Below the pieces are notes generated by a model, which saw only the letters and a list, made by a program, of their open reading frames with translations, was not told where the DNA came from and ran no database searches. This document shows positions 1 through 8,699 of a DNA stretch of 64,000 nucleotides, in pieces (position 1 is the first letter of the stretch; every line of letters begins with the position of its first letter). Made by a program: the position numbers and the translations under genes. This DNA is from Streptomyces sp. AM 2-1-1. Lineage in GTDB: Bacteria > Actinomycetota > Actinomycetes > Streptomycetales > Streptomycetaceae. The stretch spans positions 1,054,001-1,118,000 of the forward strand of contig NZ_CP119147.1 of assembly GCF_029167645.1 (NCBI RefSeq). The letters are read 5' to 3'.

Positions 1-1143
1 GCGGTGCACCCGGCCGCCCTCGATGACGTCGACCGCGCACAGGGGTGCCAACCGCGGGACGCAGGCGTCGGCCAGGCGTCTGAGGGTGTGGTCGGCGTCG
101 AGTTCGGCGCTCAGGGTGGTACTGGCATGCAGGAGGAAGGCCAGGTCGTCGCGGGCGGCCTTCTCACGGACCTCGGCCGCCCAGTACGCCTGTTCGGCCT
201 GGTGGCGTTCGATGGCCAGGGCGGCGGTGTCGGCGAAGATCTGGGCGAGCGCGAGGTCGGCGTCCTGCGGCGAGCGCGGGACGCGGTGGTACATCGCGAA
301 GGTGCCCAGCAGTGAGCCGTCGCTCGCCAGGATCGGAGTGGACCAGCAGGCGGCCAGGCCGGCCTTGTCGGCCAGGTCGCGGTAGTCGTCCCAGAAGGGG
401 TCCGTGGCGATGTCGGAGACGGCCACCGGTCTACGGCGGTGTGCGGCGGTGCCGCAGGAACCCACGCCTTCGCCGGTGGCGATGCCGTCGATGGCCTGGT
501 TGTAGAAGTCGGGCAGGCTCGGTGCGGCGCCGTGGCGCAGATGCCGGCCGTCGGCGTCGGCGAGCAGGACGGACACCAGCACTTCCTCGGGTGTCAGGTC
601 CTGGATCGCGCGGGCCATGCCTTCGAGTACGTCGGAGAGGGGGGCCTGACGGGCGATCTGCTCCAGCAGTGCCCGGTGCTCGGCCGTCAGCCGCTGCGCG
701 TGCTTGATCTGGGTGGTCTCTACCCCGATCATGCGCACGCCCATGACGTTGCCGCCGGCGTCCGTGCGGGGTTCGTAGGTGAAGTCGAAGTACGCCTCAC
801 GGGCTTTCGCGCCTTCGCCCAGTACGACGCGGGCGTCGCGGCCGGTGTAGGCCTCCGCCGTGCGGTAGACCCTGTCCAGCAGGGTGATGAAACCCTGTTC
901 GACGAGCTCCGGCATCAGCTGTCCGAGCGGTACGCCGGTGCGGGTGCGTTCGAGCCCGCCTATCGCGGTGAAGAATGCCGGGTTCGCCGCCTCCAGCATG
1001 TGTGCCGGGCCCGCCATGGAGGCGAAGACCGCCATCGACTGCCCGAACAGTGCCCGCAGATCATGATCCGTGTCCGTGGCAGCGGCACGTACCGCGGGTT
1101 CCCGGGCGGGCGGGCAGGCCTGCTGGTCCGGTACGCCCGTCAT
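1..1143 (-). CDS. PAS/GAF-domain sensor protein, 3' end outside window
   Basis: Translated by hand from the complement; 381 residues are visible and the frame is still open at base 1. An N-terminal PAS-like region (about residues 30-130, around FGQSMAVFASM and FFTAIGG) precedes a GAF domain (about 170-325, with GEGVGSCGTAA, PVAVSDIATDP and a CWSTPI segment). A second GAF-like region begins near residue 345. The ATG at 1143 overlaps the TGA of the upstream STAS gene (ATGA), so translation is probably coupled. In Streptomyces such proteins usually end in a SpoIIE-type PP2C or kinase domain; that part is not visible. The neighbours suggest a stress or light/redox sensing phosphatase that acts on STAS antagonists. 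The family call is good; the output domain is inference. Confidence 0.8.
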   Translation of the reverse strand, partial: MTGVPDQQACPPAREPAVRAAATDTDHDLRALFGQSMAVFASMAGPAHMLEAANPAFFTAIGGLERTRTGVPLGQLMPELVEQGFITLLDRVYRTAEAYTGRDARVVLGEGAKAREAYFDFTYEPRTDAGGNVMGVRMIGVETTQIKHAQRLTAEHRALLEQIARQAPLSDVLEGMARAIQDLTPEEVLVSVLLADADGRHLRHGAAPSLPDFYNQAIDGIATGEGVGSCGTAAHRRRPVAVSDIATDPFWDDYRDLADKAGLAACWSTPILASDGSLLGTFAMYHRVPRSPQDADLALAQIFADTAALAIERHQAEQAYWAAEVREKAARDDLAFLLHASTTLSAELDADHTLRRLADACVPRLAPLCAVDVIEGGRVHR

Positions 1144-1550
1144 CCGTCGTGTTCCCCACCGGTCCGTGCTCCGGGGTCGACGCCGGCCCCGGCGGTGCCG
1201 ACAGCACCCCTGTGCGTGTCGAGGGCCTCCTCGGTGTCGGTATGCAGACAGAAGACCTGGTTCAGCCCGGTCAGCACGAACAGGCGGTCGAAGAAGGCGG
1301 GTATACCCGCCACGCACAGGACCCTGCCCTGCGCGGCCAGCTGGTGGTGCAGCTTCACCAGTGCGCTGATACCGGTGGAGTCGCAGTACGTGAGGTGGGA
1401 GCAGTCGATCACGACCGTCCCCGCTTCCCGTCCCGCGGCCAGTTCCGTGTCCTCAGCCTCGTACAGCTGCACCACGCTGTGGAAGTCGAGATCTCCGCGC
1501 AGAGCGAATACGACTGCCTGCGTGTCCCGCCTGACGTCTACCGCGAACAC
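1140..1550 (-). CDS. STAS-domain anti-sigma factor antagonist
   Basis: A 136-residue protein with a STAS fold. The core VVIDCSHLTYCDSTGISAL holds the DSTG motif whose serine is the usual phosphorylation site in RsbV/SpoIIAA/BldG proteins. It starts at GTG 1550, with GGAGGAAA placed 7-8 bases upstream. Its stop overlaps the start of the PAS/GAF gene by four bases, so the two are one transcript. The unphosphorylated form would bind an RsbW-type kinase and release a sigma factor, and a SpoIIE-type phosphatase would reset it. The C-terminal 25 residues, after about residue 110, are low-complexity and not part of the STAS fold. The partner kinase is not identified; the hybrid protein at 2239-6408 is a candidate. 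Confidence 0.85.
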   Translation of the reverse strand: MFAVDVRRDTQAVVFALRGDLDFHSVVQLYEAEDTELAAGREAGTVVIDCSHLTYCDSTGISALVKLHHQLAAQGRVLCVAGIPAFFDRLFVLTGLNQVFCLHTDTEEALDTHRGAVGTAGAGVDPGARTGGEHDG

Positions 1551-1957
1551 TCTCGGTTTCCTCCGCCCTAGGATTCTCAGTGATGCTCATGATAAAGAGC
1601 AGCTTTCACCGCGTGAAACGCGGGCTGGTCAGCTTCCGCCCTGCTCGGGTGATTTCACTGATCCAACCCCCGTCGAACAAGGTTGAACCGGGCGCAATCA
1701 CTCAGTGAACGATGCAGCATGCCATGCGGATCTTCGGGTGTGCTCACCCGGACATGGCCGCCCCGCGTCTGCCCAGAGGTCCCGTGCGGCCTGCCAGAGC
1801 TGCTCCGGTACCCCGTGAGCGGGCGTTTCCCGTTTCCTCGCGCGGGAGCGGCTGTCACGGATGCGCCCTTCACCCCAGTGCCGTGGGGAGCCTGTCCCGC
1901 CTCGCCCAGGAACAACCATGTCGTGAGGCGAGGCAGGCTTCCACGTGAGGAGGATCC
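1551..1957. other. 407-bp intergenic region, no gene recognised
   Basis: Open frames here lack codon bias, a domain or a ribosome site. The region separates two minus-strand STAS operons, so it should hold the promoter of the 1-1550 genes and the terminator of the 1958-6408 genes. The only structure noted is the 15-bp palindrome at 1604-1618 and a short TCACT-C-AGTGA repeat near 1697. Confidence 0.5.
1604..1618. promoter_or_regulatory. Palindrome TTTCACCGCGTGAAA upstream of STAS operon
   Basis: A perfect 6-3-6 inverted repeat lies 54 bases before the GTG of the STAS gene, where an operator would be expected. The regulator is unknown and the site could be chance. Confidence 0.3.
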
Positions 1958-2239
1958 TCAGTGGTGCGTGGTGAGGTCGGTCAGTCCGGAGATGGTCAGG
2001 ACCGGGGCCAGAAGCGGGCCTGCGATGAGTTCGAGGCGGTCGGCATGGGGAAACAGGACGCTCAGGCCTGCGCTGTCGAGGTACTCGACTTCGGTCAGGT
2101 CCAGCACGAGAGGGCCGGGTGCGCCGTCGAGCGCGGCTGCCAGGCTCCCCGTGTTGCTCATGTCGATCTCGCCGACCACGGTCAGCACGGCCGTTCCGTC
2201 CGGTCGCCGGCCGGGCGTCAGGGTCAGGGGCGTAGTCAT
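1958..2239 (-). CDS. STAS-domain anti-sigma factor antagonist (second)
   Basis: A 93-residue single-domain STAS protein. LVLDLTEVEYLDSAGLSVL carries the DSAG motif with the likely phospho-acceptor serine. The frame extends upstream, but the ATG at 2239 is chosen because it gives a standard STAS length and overlaps the TGA of the large hybrid kinase in an ATGA. Coupling to a protein that carries both a PP2C phosphatase and an RsbW-type ATPase suggests that protein phosphorylates and dephosphorylates this antagonist. It is not closely alike the STAS protein at 1140-1550, so two separate switch inputs may exist. Confidence 0.85.
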   Translation of the reverse strand: MTTPLTLTPGRRPDGTAVLTVVGEIDMSNTGSLAAALDGAPGPLVLDLTEVEYLDSAGLSVLFPHADRLELIAGPLLAPVLTISGLTDLTTHH

Positions 2240-5200
2240 CAGGCGATCCTCGTATGCATGTCGACGGTGGTCCCGGTCGGGCTTTGAGTGACAGTGACCT
2301 GCTGCATCAGGGCCCGCATCAGCCCCATGCCCCGGCCGCGGTGCGCGTTGCGCTCGGGCTGCGGCACTTTCCACCGCCCGGAGTCCGCAATGGTCAGGCG
2401 CAGGTTGACGACGGACGCCTCGGCACGGAAGTAGACGGTGTCGCCCGGAGCGTCACGGTGCCCGTGCTCGATGGCATTGGCGCAGGCTTCACCCGCCGCC
2501 ACCAGGATGTTCTGCACGGTGCCCGACGGCAGGTCGCACTGGTCGAGCCAGCCGCGCAGGGCCCTGCGGACGGGAGCGAGCTGACCCGATTCCGCTGGGA
2601 AGGACATCTCCAGCGGGGCCGGGTGCCGGTAGAGCAGCAGGGCGACGTCGTCGTCATAGCCGCCGGCGGGCGCCAGGCGTGACATGACGTCGGTGGCGAG
2701 GTCGTCGATCGCGGTGTCCCGGCCGTCCTGGAGTGCCTCGCCCGCTTGGTCGATGCCCGCGCTGAGCGGGCGGCGGCGACGTTCGACGAGTCCGTCGGTG
2801 TACAGCAGCAGGGTCGAGCGAGCCGAGATGGTACAGCTTTCCTCGGGACGCGGGTTGCCGGGACGGACAGCCAGCGGCAGCGAACGCCCGCCCTCCAGGA
2901 GCTGGATGGAACCGTCGGGCTGGACGAGTATGCCGGGCGGGTGTCCGGCGCTCGAGTAGGTGAGCTGACCGGTTTCGGTGTCGAGGACCCCGCAGAAGAC
3001 AGTGGTGCACACCGCGCCGGGGACGCCGGCGGCGAACTGGTCCAGGGCCATGAGCGCCTGGGCCGGGCCGACGTCCTGGAGCAGCAGCGCGCGACAGGCG
3101 CTGCGCAACTGGCCCATGACGCTGGCGGCTTCCAGGCCGCGGCCGACGCAGTCGCCGACGACGATGCCGATGCGGCCGTCGGGCAGGGCGATGGTGTCGT
3201 ACCAGTCGCCGCCGACCTCCAGGGGCCGGGTGGCCGGCTCGTAGCGGACGGCGAAGCCGTCGGGCAGACGGGAGGGGCCGAGAATGGCGCGCTGCAGGGC
3301 GATGGCGGTCTCGCGCTGCTGGTCGATCTGGTGCGCGCGGACCAGGCCCTGTGCGATGTGGCCGGCCAGGAGGGACAGCAGGAGCTGGTCCTCGCCGGTG
3401 AAGGGGCGCTGCTCACCCAGGTCGACCCACACCACCAGGAGGCCTTCCGGGTGTTCCAGGACGACGGTGGCCTCGCCCTGGCCCGGAACGGCGCTGAGCG
3501 CCGGCTGTTCACGCAGGCCGGAGAGCATCTGACGGCGTTCGGCGGGCAGTTCCTGCCAGGTGAGGGAGGCGTCGGTGCAAGTGAGTGCGGGCTCGTCACC
3601 GGCGCCGAAGACCACGGCCGTCACCTGCCGGGCACGCCACAGTTTCTTCAGTTCCTCGAGGGAGCCGTCCAGGGCGTCGGGCAGGCTGGGAGCCTGGGAC
3701 AGGCGTGTGCTCAGGGCGGCCAGCGCGGTTTCACGCTGGATGGCGAAGTGCTCGGCGCTCACGTCACGGAAGGTTCCGACGATCACGGTGCGGTCGGTAT
3801 CGGGGTCCTGGACCTGGTTGAACGTGGCCGTCACCCACAGGCGGTGCCCGTCGCGGTGGGTGACGGGGATGGTGTAGCTGCCACGCTCCTGGCCGGTCAG
3901 TGTCGCGAAGGCCTCGGCGACCTGGCGGTGGGCTTCGGGGTCGGTGGCCTCGTCCGGCCACCAGGGGTGGATCGGCTGGTAGGGCAGGTCTTCGGGGCCG
4001 TAACCGAGGATGGTGGTGAAGGAGGTGTTGATCTCGATGACCGCGCCGTCCTCGTCGCAGACGAAGAAGGCTTCCTGGAGCGAGTCGACCAGGGCGGTGC
4101 GCCAACGGGCGTGGTGGTTGCGCAGCCGGGCCAGCTTCACGTTGGCCTCGACACGGGCGAGGAGTTCGGCTGCGGCGAACGGCTTGACGAGGTAGTCGTC
4201 GGCGCCTGCCCGCAGGCCCTCGATGGACGCCTCCTGTCCGGCGCGGGCGGACAGCAGGATCACCGGTACCGAAGCGGTGCTCTGGTCGGCTCGCAACGCG
4301 CTGACCAGGGCCAGTCCGTTCAGGCGGGGCATCATGACGTCACTGACCACGAGGTCGGGAACGTCGGTCCGGATGGTGTCGAGGGCCTGCTGCCCGTCGC
4401 TGACCGCGTGGACCTGGTAGCCGGCGCCGCGCAGGAGCCGGGTCAGGTACTCCCGCATGTCGGCGTTGTCGTCGGCGATCAGCACCCGCGCCGGAGCCGG
4501 CAGGCGGTTCGCCTGTGCCTCGTCGTCGGCCCGAGAGACGCTGCGCGGTTCGTCGGCCGCCATGCCGGTCTCCTCGCCCGGCAGCCAGCGCAGGGCTTCC
4601 TGGACGAAGGGGTCGGCGGTGGCGGGTGACGCCTCGGTGGCCGTCCCCGTGCGGATGGCGTCGGCGGGCAGGTGGGCGGAGCCGAAGGGCAGCCGGATGG
4701 TGAAGCGGGTGCCTTCCCCCGCGGTGGAGGAGGCGGTGATGGTGCCGCCGTGCAGGCCGACCAGTTCCTTCACCAGGGCCAGGCCGATACCGCTGCCCTC
4801 GTTGGAGCGGGACCGGGCGTTCTCGATGCGGTGGAACCGTTCGAACAGGCGCGGCATCTCCTCGGCCGCCACGCCGATCCCGGTGTCCGCGACCGTCACC
4901 ACGGCCTCACCGTCCTGGACGCCCACACTTATGCGGATCGAGCCGTCGAAGGTGAACTTCAGGGCGTTGCTGAGCAGGTTGAGGACCACCTTCTCCCACA
5001 TGTTGCGGTCCACATACACCGCCTCGGGCAGCGGTTCGCACTCCACGTGGAAGTCCAGACCGGCGTGTTCGACGGCGGAGCGGAACACACTCGCCAGCGC
5101 ACCGGTCACCGTGGCCAGGTCTACCGGTTCGTAGCTCGCCCGCATCCGGCCCGCCTCGATACGGGAGAAGTCCAGGAGCATGTTGACCAGCTTGCCCAGT

Positions 5201-6408
5201 CGCAGCCCGTTGCGGTGGACGGCCTCCAGTTCCTCGCGCAGGCTCGGCTCCGCATCGGCGAGCTGCTGCCGCAGTTCCTGGACCGGCCCCATGATCAGGG
5301 TCAGCGGGGTGCGGAACTCGTGGCTGATGTTGGAGAAGAACGTCGTCTTGGCCCGGTCCAGTTCCGCGAGCTCCTCGGCGCGGCGCTGCTGCGCCTGGTA
5401 GCTGCGGGCGCTGGCGACGCCGGTGGCCACGTGACCGGCGACCAGCTCGACGAAGCCGCGGTAGCCCTCGTCCAGGTCGCGGTAGCGATTCAGGCCCGCC
5501 ACCAAGAACCCGTACGGGGTTCCGCCCTGCTGGAGCAGGGGGACGACAAGTGCCTGGGTGGGCGTCTCTTCCCAAGCCCCGGAGGACAGGCCGGTGAACG
5601 GCTCGCCGTCGAGGGGCACCAGCACGGCTTCGCCGCGGACCAGGGCATCGGTCGACCAGGGAGAGGTGGAGCCCGCGGGAATGATCTCCGCTGCCGCCGG
5701 ATGAGTGGACACGAGGCCGGTGGCCGAGGCGAGACGAGCGTTGCCGTCGTCCTGGAAGAGGTAGGTCAGGGTGAAGGGGAGGTCGTACGGGTTGCGTTTG
5801 AGCTGCTCGGCGGCGAAGTCGAGCATCTCCTGCTCGGTACGCACCACACTGGGATCGGAGCCCAGGTCGCGCAGAGTCGCCATCCGGCGCTCGCCGATGA
5901 CCCGCTCCGTGTCCTCGCTGACCACACACAGCATGCCCACCACGACGCCGTCGTCATCGCGCAGGGGACTGTAGGAGAAGGTGTGGTAGCTCTCCTCAAG
6001 GTAACCGGAGCGCTGCAGGAACAGCAGCAGACCTTCGTCCCAGGTCGCCTCGCCACTGGCCAGAACGGTGTCGATGCGCGGACCGATGTCGCCCCAGATC
6101 TCCGACCAGACCACGCTGGAGGGCCGGCCCAGCGCCCAGGGGTACTTCTGCCCCAGCGTGTCGCGCCGGTACGCCTCGTTGCAGAAGAACGTCAGCTCCG
6201 GCCCCCAGGCCATCCACATGGCGAACTTCGACGACAGCAGGATGCTCACGGCGGTCCGCAAACTCTGCGGCCAGTCCTGCGGCTCTCCCAGCGGCGTCGC
6301 CGACCAGTCCACCCGGGCCAGCTCCTGCCCGATCTTCCTGTCCGCGGTGAACACCTCGTCCATGGCCGCTGACGGGATGGTGAGCCCACCGTCCTCCGAG
6401 CGCGTCAC
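2239..6408 (-). CDS. Hybrid PAS-GAF-histidine kinase-receiver-PAS-GAF-PP2C-RsbW-like regulator
   Basis: From GTG 6408 the protein is 1389 residues. In order: PAS (about 20-150), GAF (170-345), HisKA with SHEFRTP and His363, HATPase_c ending GSGIGLALV (to about 580), receiver with Asp690 in VVSDVMMP and the KPF lysine, PAS (about 780-890), GAF (about 920-1040), SpoIIE/PP2C phosphatase with GGDWYD (about 1045-1250) and GDCVGRG, and an RsbW-like ATPase with N-box EACANAIEHG and GRGMGLMR. One polypeptide thus joins phosphorelay sensing to partner switching. GTG 6408 has an AAGGGGAAGG site; GTG 6417 and ATG 6363 are alternatives. No membrane segment is seen, so it is cytosolic. The co-transcribed STAS protein is the probable substrate (inference). 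Confidence 0.85.
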   Translation of the reverse strand: MTRSEDGGLTIPSAAMDEVFTADRKIGQELARVDWSATPLGEPQDWPQSLRTAVSILLSSKFAMWMAWGPELTFFCNEAYRRDTLGQKYPWALGRPSSVVWSEIWGDIGPRIDTVLASGEATWDEGLLLFLQRSGYLEESYHTFSYSPLRDDDGVVVGMLCVVSEDTERVIGERRMATLRDLGSDPSVVRTEQEMLDFAAEQLKRNPYDLPFTLTYLFQDDGNARLASATGLVSTHPAAAEIIPAGSTSPWSTDALVRGEAVLVPLDGEPFTGLSSGAWEETPTQALVVPLLQQGGTPYGFLVAGLNRYRDLDEGYRGFVELVAGHVATGVASARSYQAQQRRAEELAELDRAKTTFFSNISHEFRTPLTLIMGPVQELRQQLADAEPSLREELEAVHRNGLRLGKLVNMLLDFSRIEAGRMRASYEPVDLATVTGALASVFRSAVEHAGLDFHVECEPLPEAVYVDRNMWEKVVLNLLSNALKFTFDGSIRISVGVQDGEAVVTVADTGIGVAAEEMPRLFERFHRIENARSRSNEGSGIGLALVKELVGLHGGTITASSTAGEGTRFTIRLPFGSAHLPADAIRTGTATEASPATADPFVQEALRWLPGEETGMAADEPRSVSRADDEAQANRLPAPARVLIADDNADMREYLTRLLRGAGYQVHAVSDGQQALDTIRTDVPDLVVSDVMMPRLNGLALVSALRADQSTASVPVILLSARAGQEASIEGLRAGADDYLVKPFAAAELLARVEANVKLARLRNHHARWRTALVDSLQEAFFVCDEDGAVIEINTSFTTILGYGPEDLPYQPIHPWWPDEATDPEAHRQVAEAFATLTGQERGSYTIPVTHRDGHRLWVTATFNQVQDPDTDRTVIVGTFRDVSAEHFAIQRETALAALSTRLSQAPSLPDALDGSLEELKKLWRARQVTAVVFGAGDEPALTCTDASLTWQELPAERRQMLSGLREQPALSAVPGQGEATVVLEHPEGLLVVWVDLGEQRPFTGEDQLLLSLLAGHIAQGLVRAHQIDQQRETAIALQRAILGPSRLPDGFAVRYEPATRPLEVGGDWYDTIALPDGRIGIVVGDCVGRGLEAASVMGQLRSACRALLLQDVGPAQALMALDQFAAGVPGAVCTTVFCGVLDTETGQLTYSSAGHPPGILVQPDGSIQLLEGGRSLPLAVRPGNPRPEESCTISARSTLLLYTDGLVERRRRPLSAGIDQAGEALQDGRDTAIDDLATDVMSRLAPAGGYDDDVALLLYRHPAPLEMSFPAESGQLAPVRRALRGWLDQCDLPSGTVQNILVAAGEACANAIEHGHRDAPGDTVYFRAEASVVNLRLTIADSGRWKVPQPERNAHRGRGMGLMRALMQQVTVTQSPTGTTVDMHTRIA

Positions 6409-6802
6409 AGCAGACACCCTTCCCCTTGCCTCAGCCTCTTGTGTACGAAGCACCGCCCGAGACCGCTCCATGGCATCGCCGAACAGCGAACAACCCGGAC
6501 CCGGTACCCCGCAGGAACCGTCGGGGGCGTGCACACACCCGAAGACCCACCGGCGCACTCAACAGGATAGGACAGCCGCTTCCAGGGCTGTGGTCCGAGA
6601 GCCCGCACCGTGACGGGGGGTGGTGATCACCGGGACCCTGCCACCATGACGCTCCTGACAACCGGGCCGGCACCCGCAGGAGACCTGAGCACGGGAAGCC
6701 CCGTCGGGGCAAGGGATCCCTTGCTCCGACGGGGCTTCCCCGGCCGGGCGGCGACTCAACGGCAGTCGGCCGGGGCCGGTGCCATGTGCGTCGCTCCTCG
6801 GC
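6409..6802. other. 394-bp intergenic region
   Basis: No gene is supported. It should contain the promoter for the hybrid kinase operon and the terminator of the LPMO gene, which is the large palindrome at 6694-6739. Confidence 0.5.
6694..6739 (-). terminator. 46-nt near-perfect palindrome, LPMO terminator
   Basis: Outer arms GGAAGCCCCGTCGG and CCGACGGGGCTTCC pair over 14 bp. The inside continues as GCAAGGGATCCCTTGC, so the whole element folds as one long hairpin with a single G-T mismatch. It lies 64 bp after the LPMO stop. No U-tract is present, as is common in Streptomyces. Confidence 0.7.
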
Positions 6803-7477
6803 TCAGCCGAAACTCACGTCGCTGCACCACATGTAGGCCTGGTCGAGGTGCGAGGCCTGCCAGATCACGAACACGACGTGGTGTCCGGTGTAGCCGGAGG
6901 TCTGGACGGGGAACGTGATGTCGTTCGCCGGCGCGTAGCGGCCGGTCTGCGTGATGAAGTCGAGGTTGCCCCAGCCCAGGGTCTGGGTCTTGGGGTCGAA
7001 GCCCTGCTTGCTCACGTAGACCTTGAAGTAGTCGGCCCCGTGGGACGCCTGGTCGTACAGGTGCACCGAGAAGTTGTTGCCGACCGTGGTGGTCTTCCAC
7101 GCCCCCGGCTTGTTGAGGCTGGCGTTCCGGGACAGGTTGTTGCTGCAGAGCGTCCCGTCGGGGGTCTTCGCCTGGAACTGGCCACCGAGGCCGTCACGCA
7201 GAGCGCTCATCCAGTTCCACATGGTGTCGCTGTTGGCCTGCCAGGCCTGCCAGCACATGGGGTCCTGCGTCTGCATGGCCGGGTCCGTGTGGTGGCTGCC
7301 CCACGTCTGCCAGCACTGGTACGCACGGGAGGCAGGGCCCACGATCGTGCCGTGGGCCTGGGCGGGTGTCGACCAGGCCAGCGCGCCGACGACGACGGCG
7401 AACAGCATGACGACTGTCTGAAGGGGTCGGCGGAGGTAGGGCCTCGTACGCCCGGTCAACGGAATCCTGTGTTGCAT
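6803..7477 (-). CDS. Secreted AA10 lytic polysaccharide monooxygenase
   Basis: A 224-residue protein. A basic N-terminus and hydrophobic stretch end in AQA, so signal peptidase would expose His42 as residue 1 of the mature chain (HGTIVGP). This His, with His146 in DQASHGADY, would form the copper histidine brace of AA10 enzymes. The C-terminal segment GHHVVFVIWQ...YMWCSDV is typical of the family, and Tyr215 appears to occupy the axial aromatic position. Only the catalytic domain is present, with no carbohydrate-binding module. The enzyme cleaves crystalline cellulose or chitin oxidatively outside the cell. The CebR-type operator upstream favours cellulose. Start ATG 7477 has AAGGAG ten bases upstream. 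Confidence 0.93.
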   Translation of the reverse strand: MQHRIPLTGRTRPYLRRPLQTVVMLFAVVVGALAWSTPAQAHGTIVGPASRAYQCWQTWGSHHTDPAMQTQDPMCWQAWQANSDTMWNWMSALRDGLGGQFQAKTPDGTLCSNNLSRNASLNKPGAWKTTTVGNNFSVHLYDQASHGADYFKVYVSKQGFDPKTQTLGWGNLDFITQTGRYAPANDITFPVQTSGYTGHHVVFVIWQASHLDQAYMWCSDVSFG

Positions 7478-7511
7478 GTGGGGGGAACTCCTTCCAGTGG
7501 CAAAGCTGCTA

Positions 7512-7525
7512 TGGGAGCGCTCCCA
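7512..7525. promoter_or_regulatory. CebR-type operator TGGGAGCGCTCCCA
   Basis: A perfect 14-bp palindrome identical to the described binding site of the cellobiose/cellotriose-responsive LacI-family repressor CebR of Streptomyces. It sits directly after the predicted -10 of the LPMO promoter, where bound repressor would block initiation. Confidence 0.85.
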
Positions 7526-7553
7526 ACGTTACGACTCTCACATCAAGTGTCAA
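7526..7553 (-). promoter_or_regulatory. Predicted LPMO promoter
   Basis: On the minus strand, TTGACA (7553-7548) and TAACGT (7531-7526) are separated by 16 bp, directly upstream of the CebR box. The surrounding 7540-7580 is locally AT-rich and also holds an AACCA-AGT-TGGTT repeat at 7561-7573. Confidence 0.55.
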
Positions 7554-7809
7554 TAAAACAAACCAAGTTGGTTAACACCTGGGCAGTGAGCAGCGAATGG
7601 GCCGCAGGCCGGAAAGCGACCTTTCGCTTCCGTGTCGGGAGGGAGGTCGACCGCCCATTGCTTCGTGTCGGTCAGCGCTCTTGCGGATCCGGACCGGCGG
7701 GGGAGACTGCCTTCAGTACCCGGTCCGCTCCGTTCCCGGCAGCACCACGCCGCACCGGTCCGAGGGGTCCCGGGCAGACCGGTCAGCCGTCACCCTGAAA
7801 TGAGTTGTC

Positions 7810-8595
7810 ATGAGCCGGAACCGAGCCGTCGTCAGCGCCATCGCCATGACCCTGTTATCCGCCGGTCTCGCCGTCGGACCTGCGGCCTCAGCCTCCGCTG
7901 CCCATGCCTCCCCCACCGAGGCGAAGGCGCGCGTGGGGGCCGACTGGGAGACGCAGTCGATCCTCTTCACCGCCGCTGTGGGGCAGACCAACGACCTCGA
8001 CATCTATCCGATGTACACCAGCGACGGGATCCGCCGGATCGGCTTGAGGGACGTGGTCCCGCTGGAACCGGGTGAGCACTGTGCGTTCTCCAGCGCCGAG
8101 GACACCACCGCCGTCGTCTGCGAACTGCCCGCCGACAGCGCACGGCCCGACAGGATCGATGTCTTCCTCGGTGACGGCGACGACACGATCGCCGCCTTCG
8201 CGCCCGGCATGAACACCGTCAGCGGCGGCGCGGGGGACGACGAACTGCACGCCCACACCGCCCGCACGGTGCTGGGCGACGCGGGGGACGACATGGTCAT
8301 GGGTCCCGCGACCCTGTACGGCGGCGACGGCGTGGACCATCTGATGGGCGACAGCGAGAACCAGCGGATGTGGGGCGGGCGGGGCGACGACATGATCGAG
8401 GGTTACGGCGGGGACGACATCGTGTACGCAGGCCCCGGCGACGACCAAGTGATGGGCGGAGACGGCCGGGACATCCTCCTCGGCGGCTCCGACGACGACA
8501 TGGTGCACGGCGAAGGCGGTGACGACGTGGTCTGTGGTGGCGCCGGGAAGGACGTCCTCGACGGTGGCGACGGCCGCGACGTCGTCCTCCCCTGA
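7810..8595 (+). CDS. Secreted RTX-like calcium-binding repeat protein
   Basis: A 261-residue protein with a clear signal peptide (hydrophobic residues 8-30, cleavage near ASA). Residues about 35-115 form a unique N-terminal part with two cysteines. From about residue 118 to the end there are repeated nonapeptides of the GGxGxDxx type (GGAGDD, GGDGVD, GGRGDD, GGDGRD, GGAGKD), which in the RTX/hemolysin-type family form a calcium-binding parallel beta-roll. No enzymatic domain is visible, so a structural or adhesive extracellular role is likely. The gene is convergent with the 8.7-13.2 kb operon. An upstream ORF in another frame is not supported. Confidence 0.82.
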   Translation: MSRNRAVVSAIAMTLLSAGLAVGPAASASAAHASPTEAKARVGADWETQSILFTAAVGQTNDLDIYPMYTSDGIRRIGLRDVVPLEPGEHCAFSSAEDTTAVVCELPADSARPDRIDVFLGDGDDTIAAFAPGMNTVSGGAGDDELHAHTARTVLGDAGDDMVMGPATLYGGDGVDHLMGDSENQRMWGGRGDDMIEGYGGDDIVYAGPGDDQVMGGDGRDILLGGSDDDMVHGEGGDDVVCGGAGKDVLDGGDGRDVVLP

Positions 8596-8699
8596 GCGCC
8601 GCTCCCGTCCCGAAGGCCCGACGGCCCGCAGGCATCGACATGGCCGAGTGCATCGGGCGACGGGCGGCAGGGTCGGTTCCGAGCCGGCCGGATGAACGG

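Noticed and set aside
2746-6372. Two long plus-strand frames (627 and 566 codons) across the hybrid kinase gene
   Set aside because: They are shadow frames of GC-rich DNA: Gly/Val/Arg-rich, no domain, no ribosome site, while the minus strand encodes nine recognisable domains.
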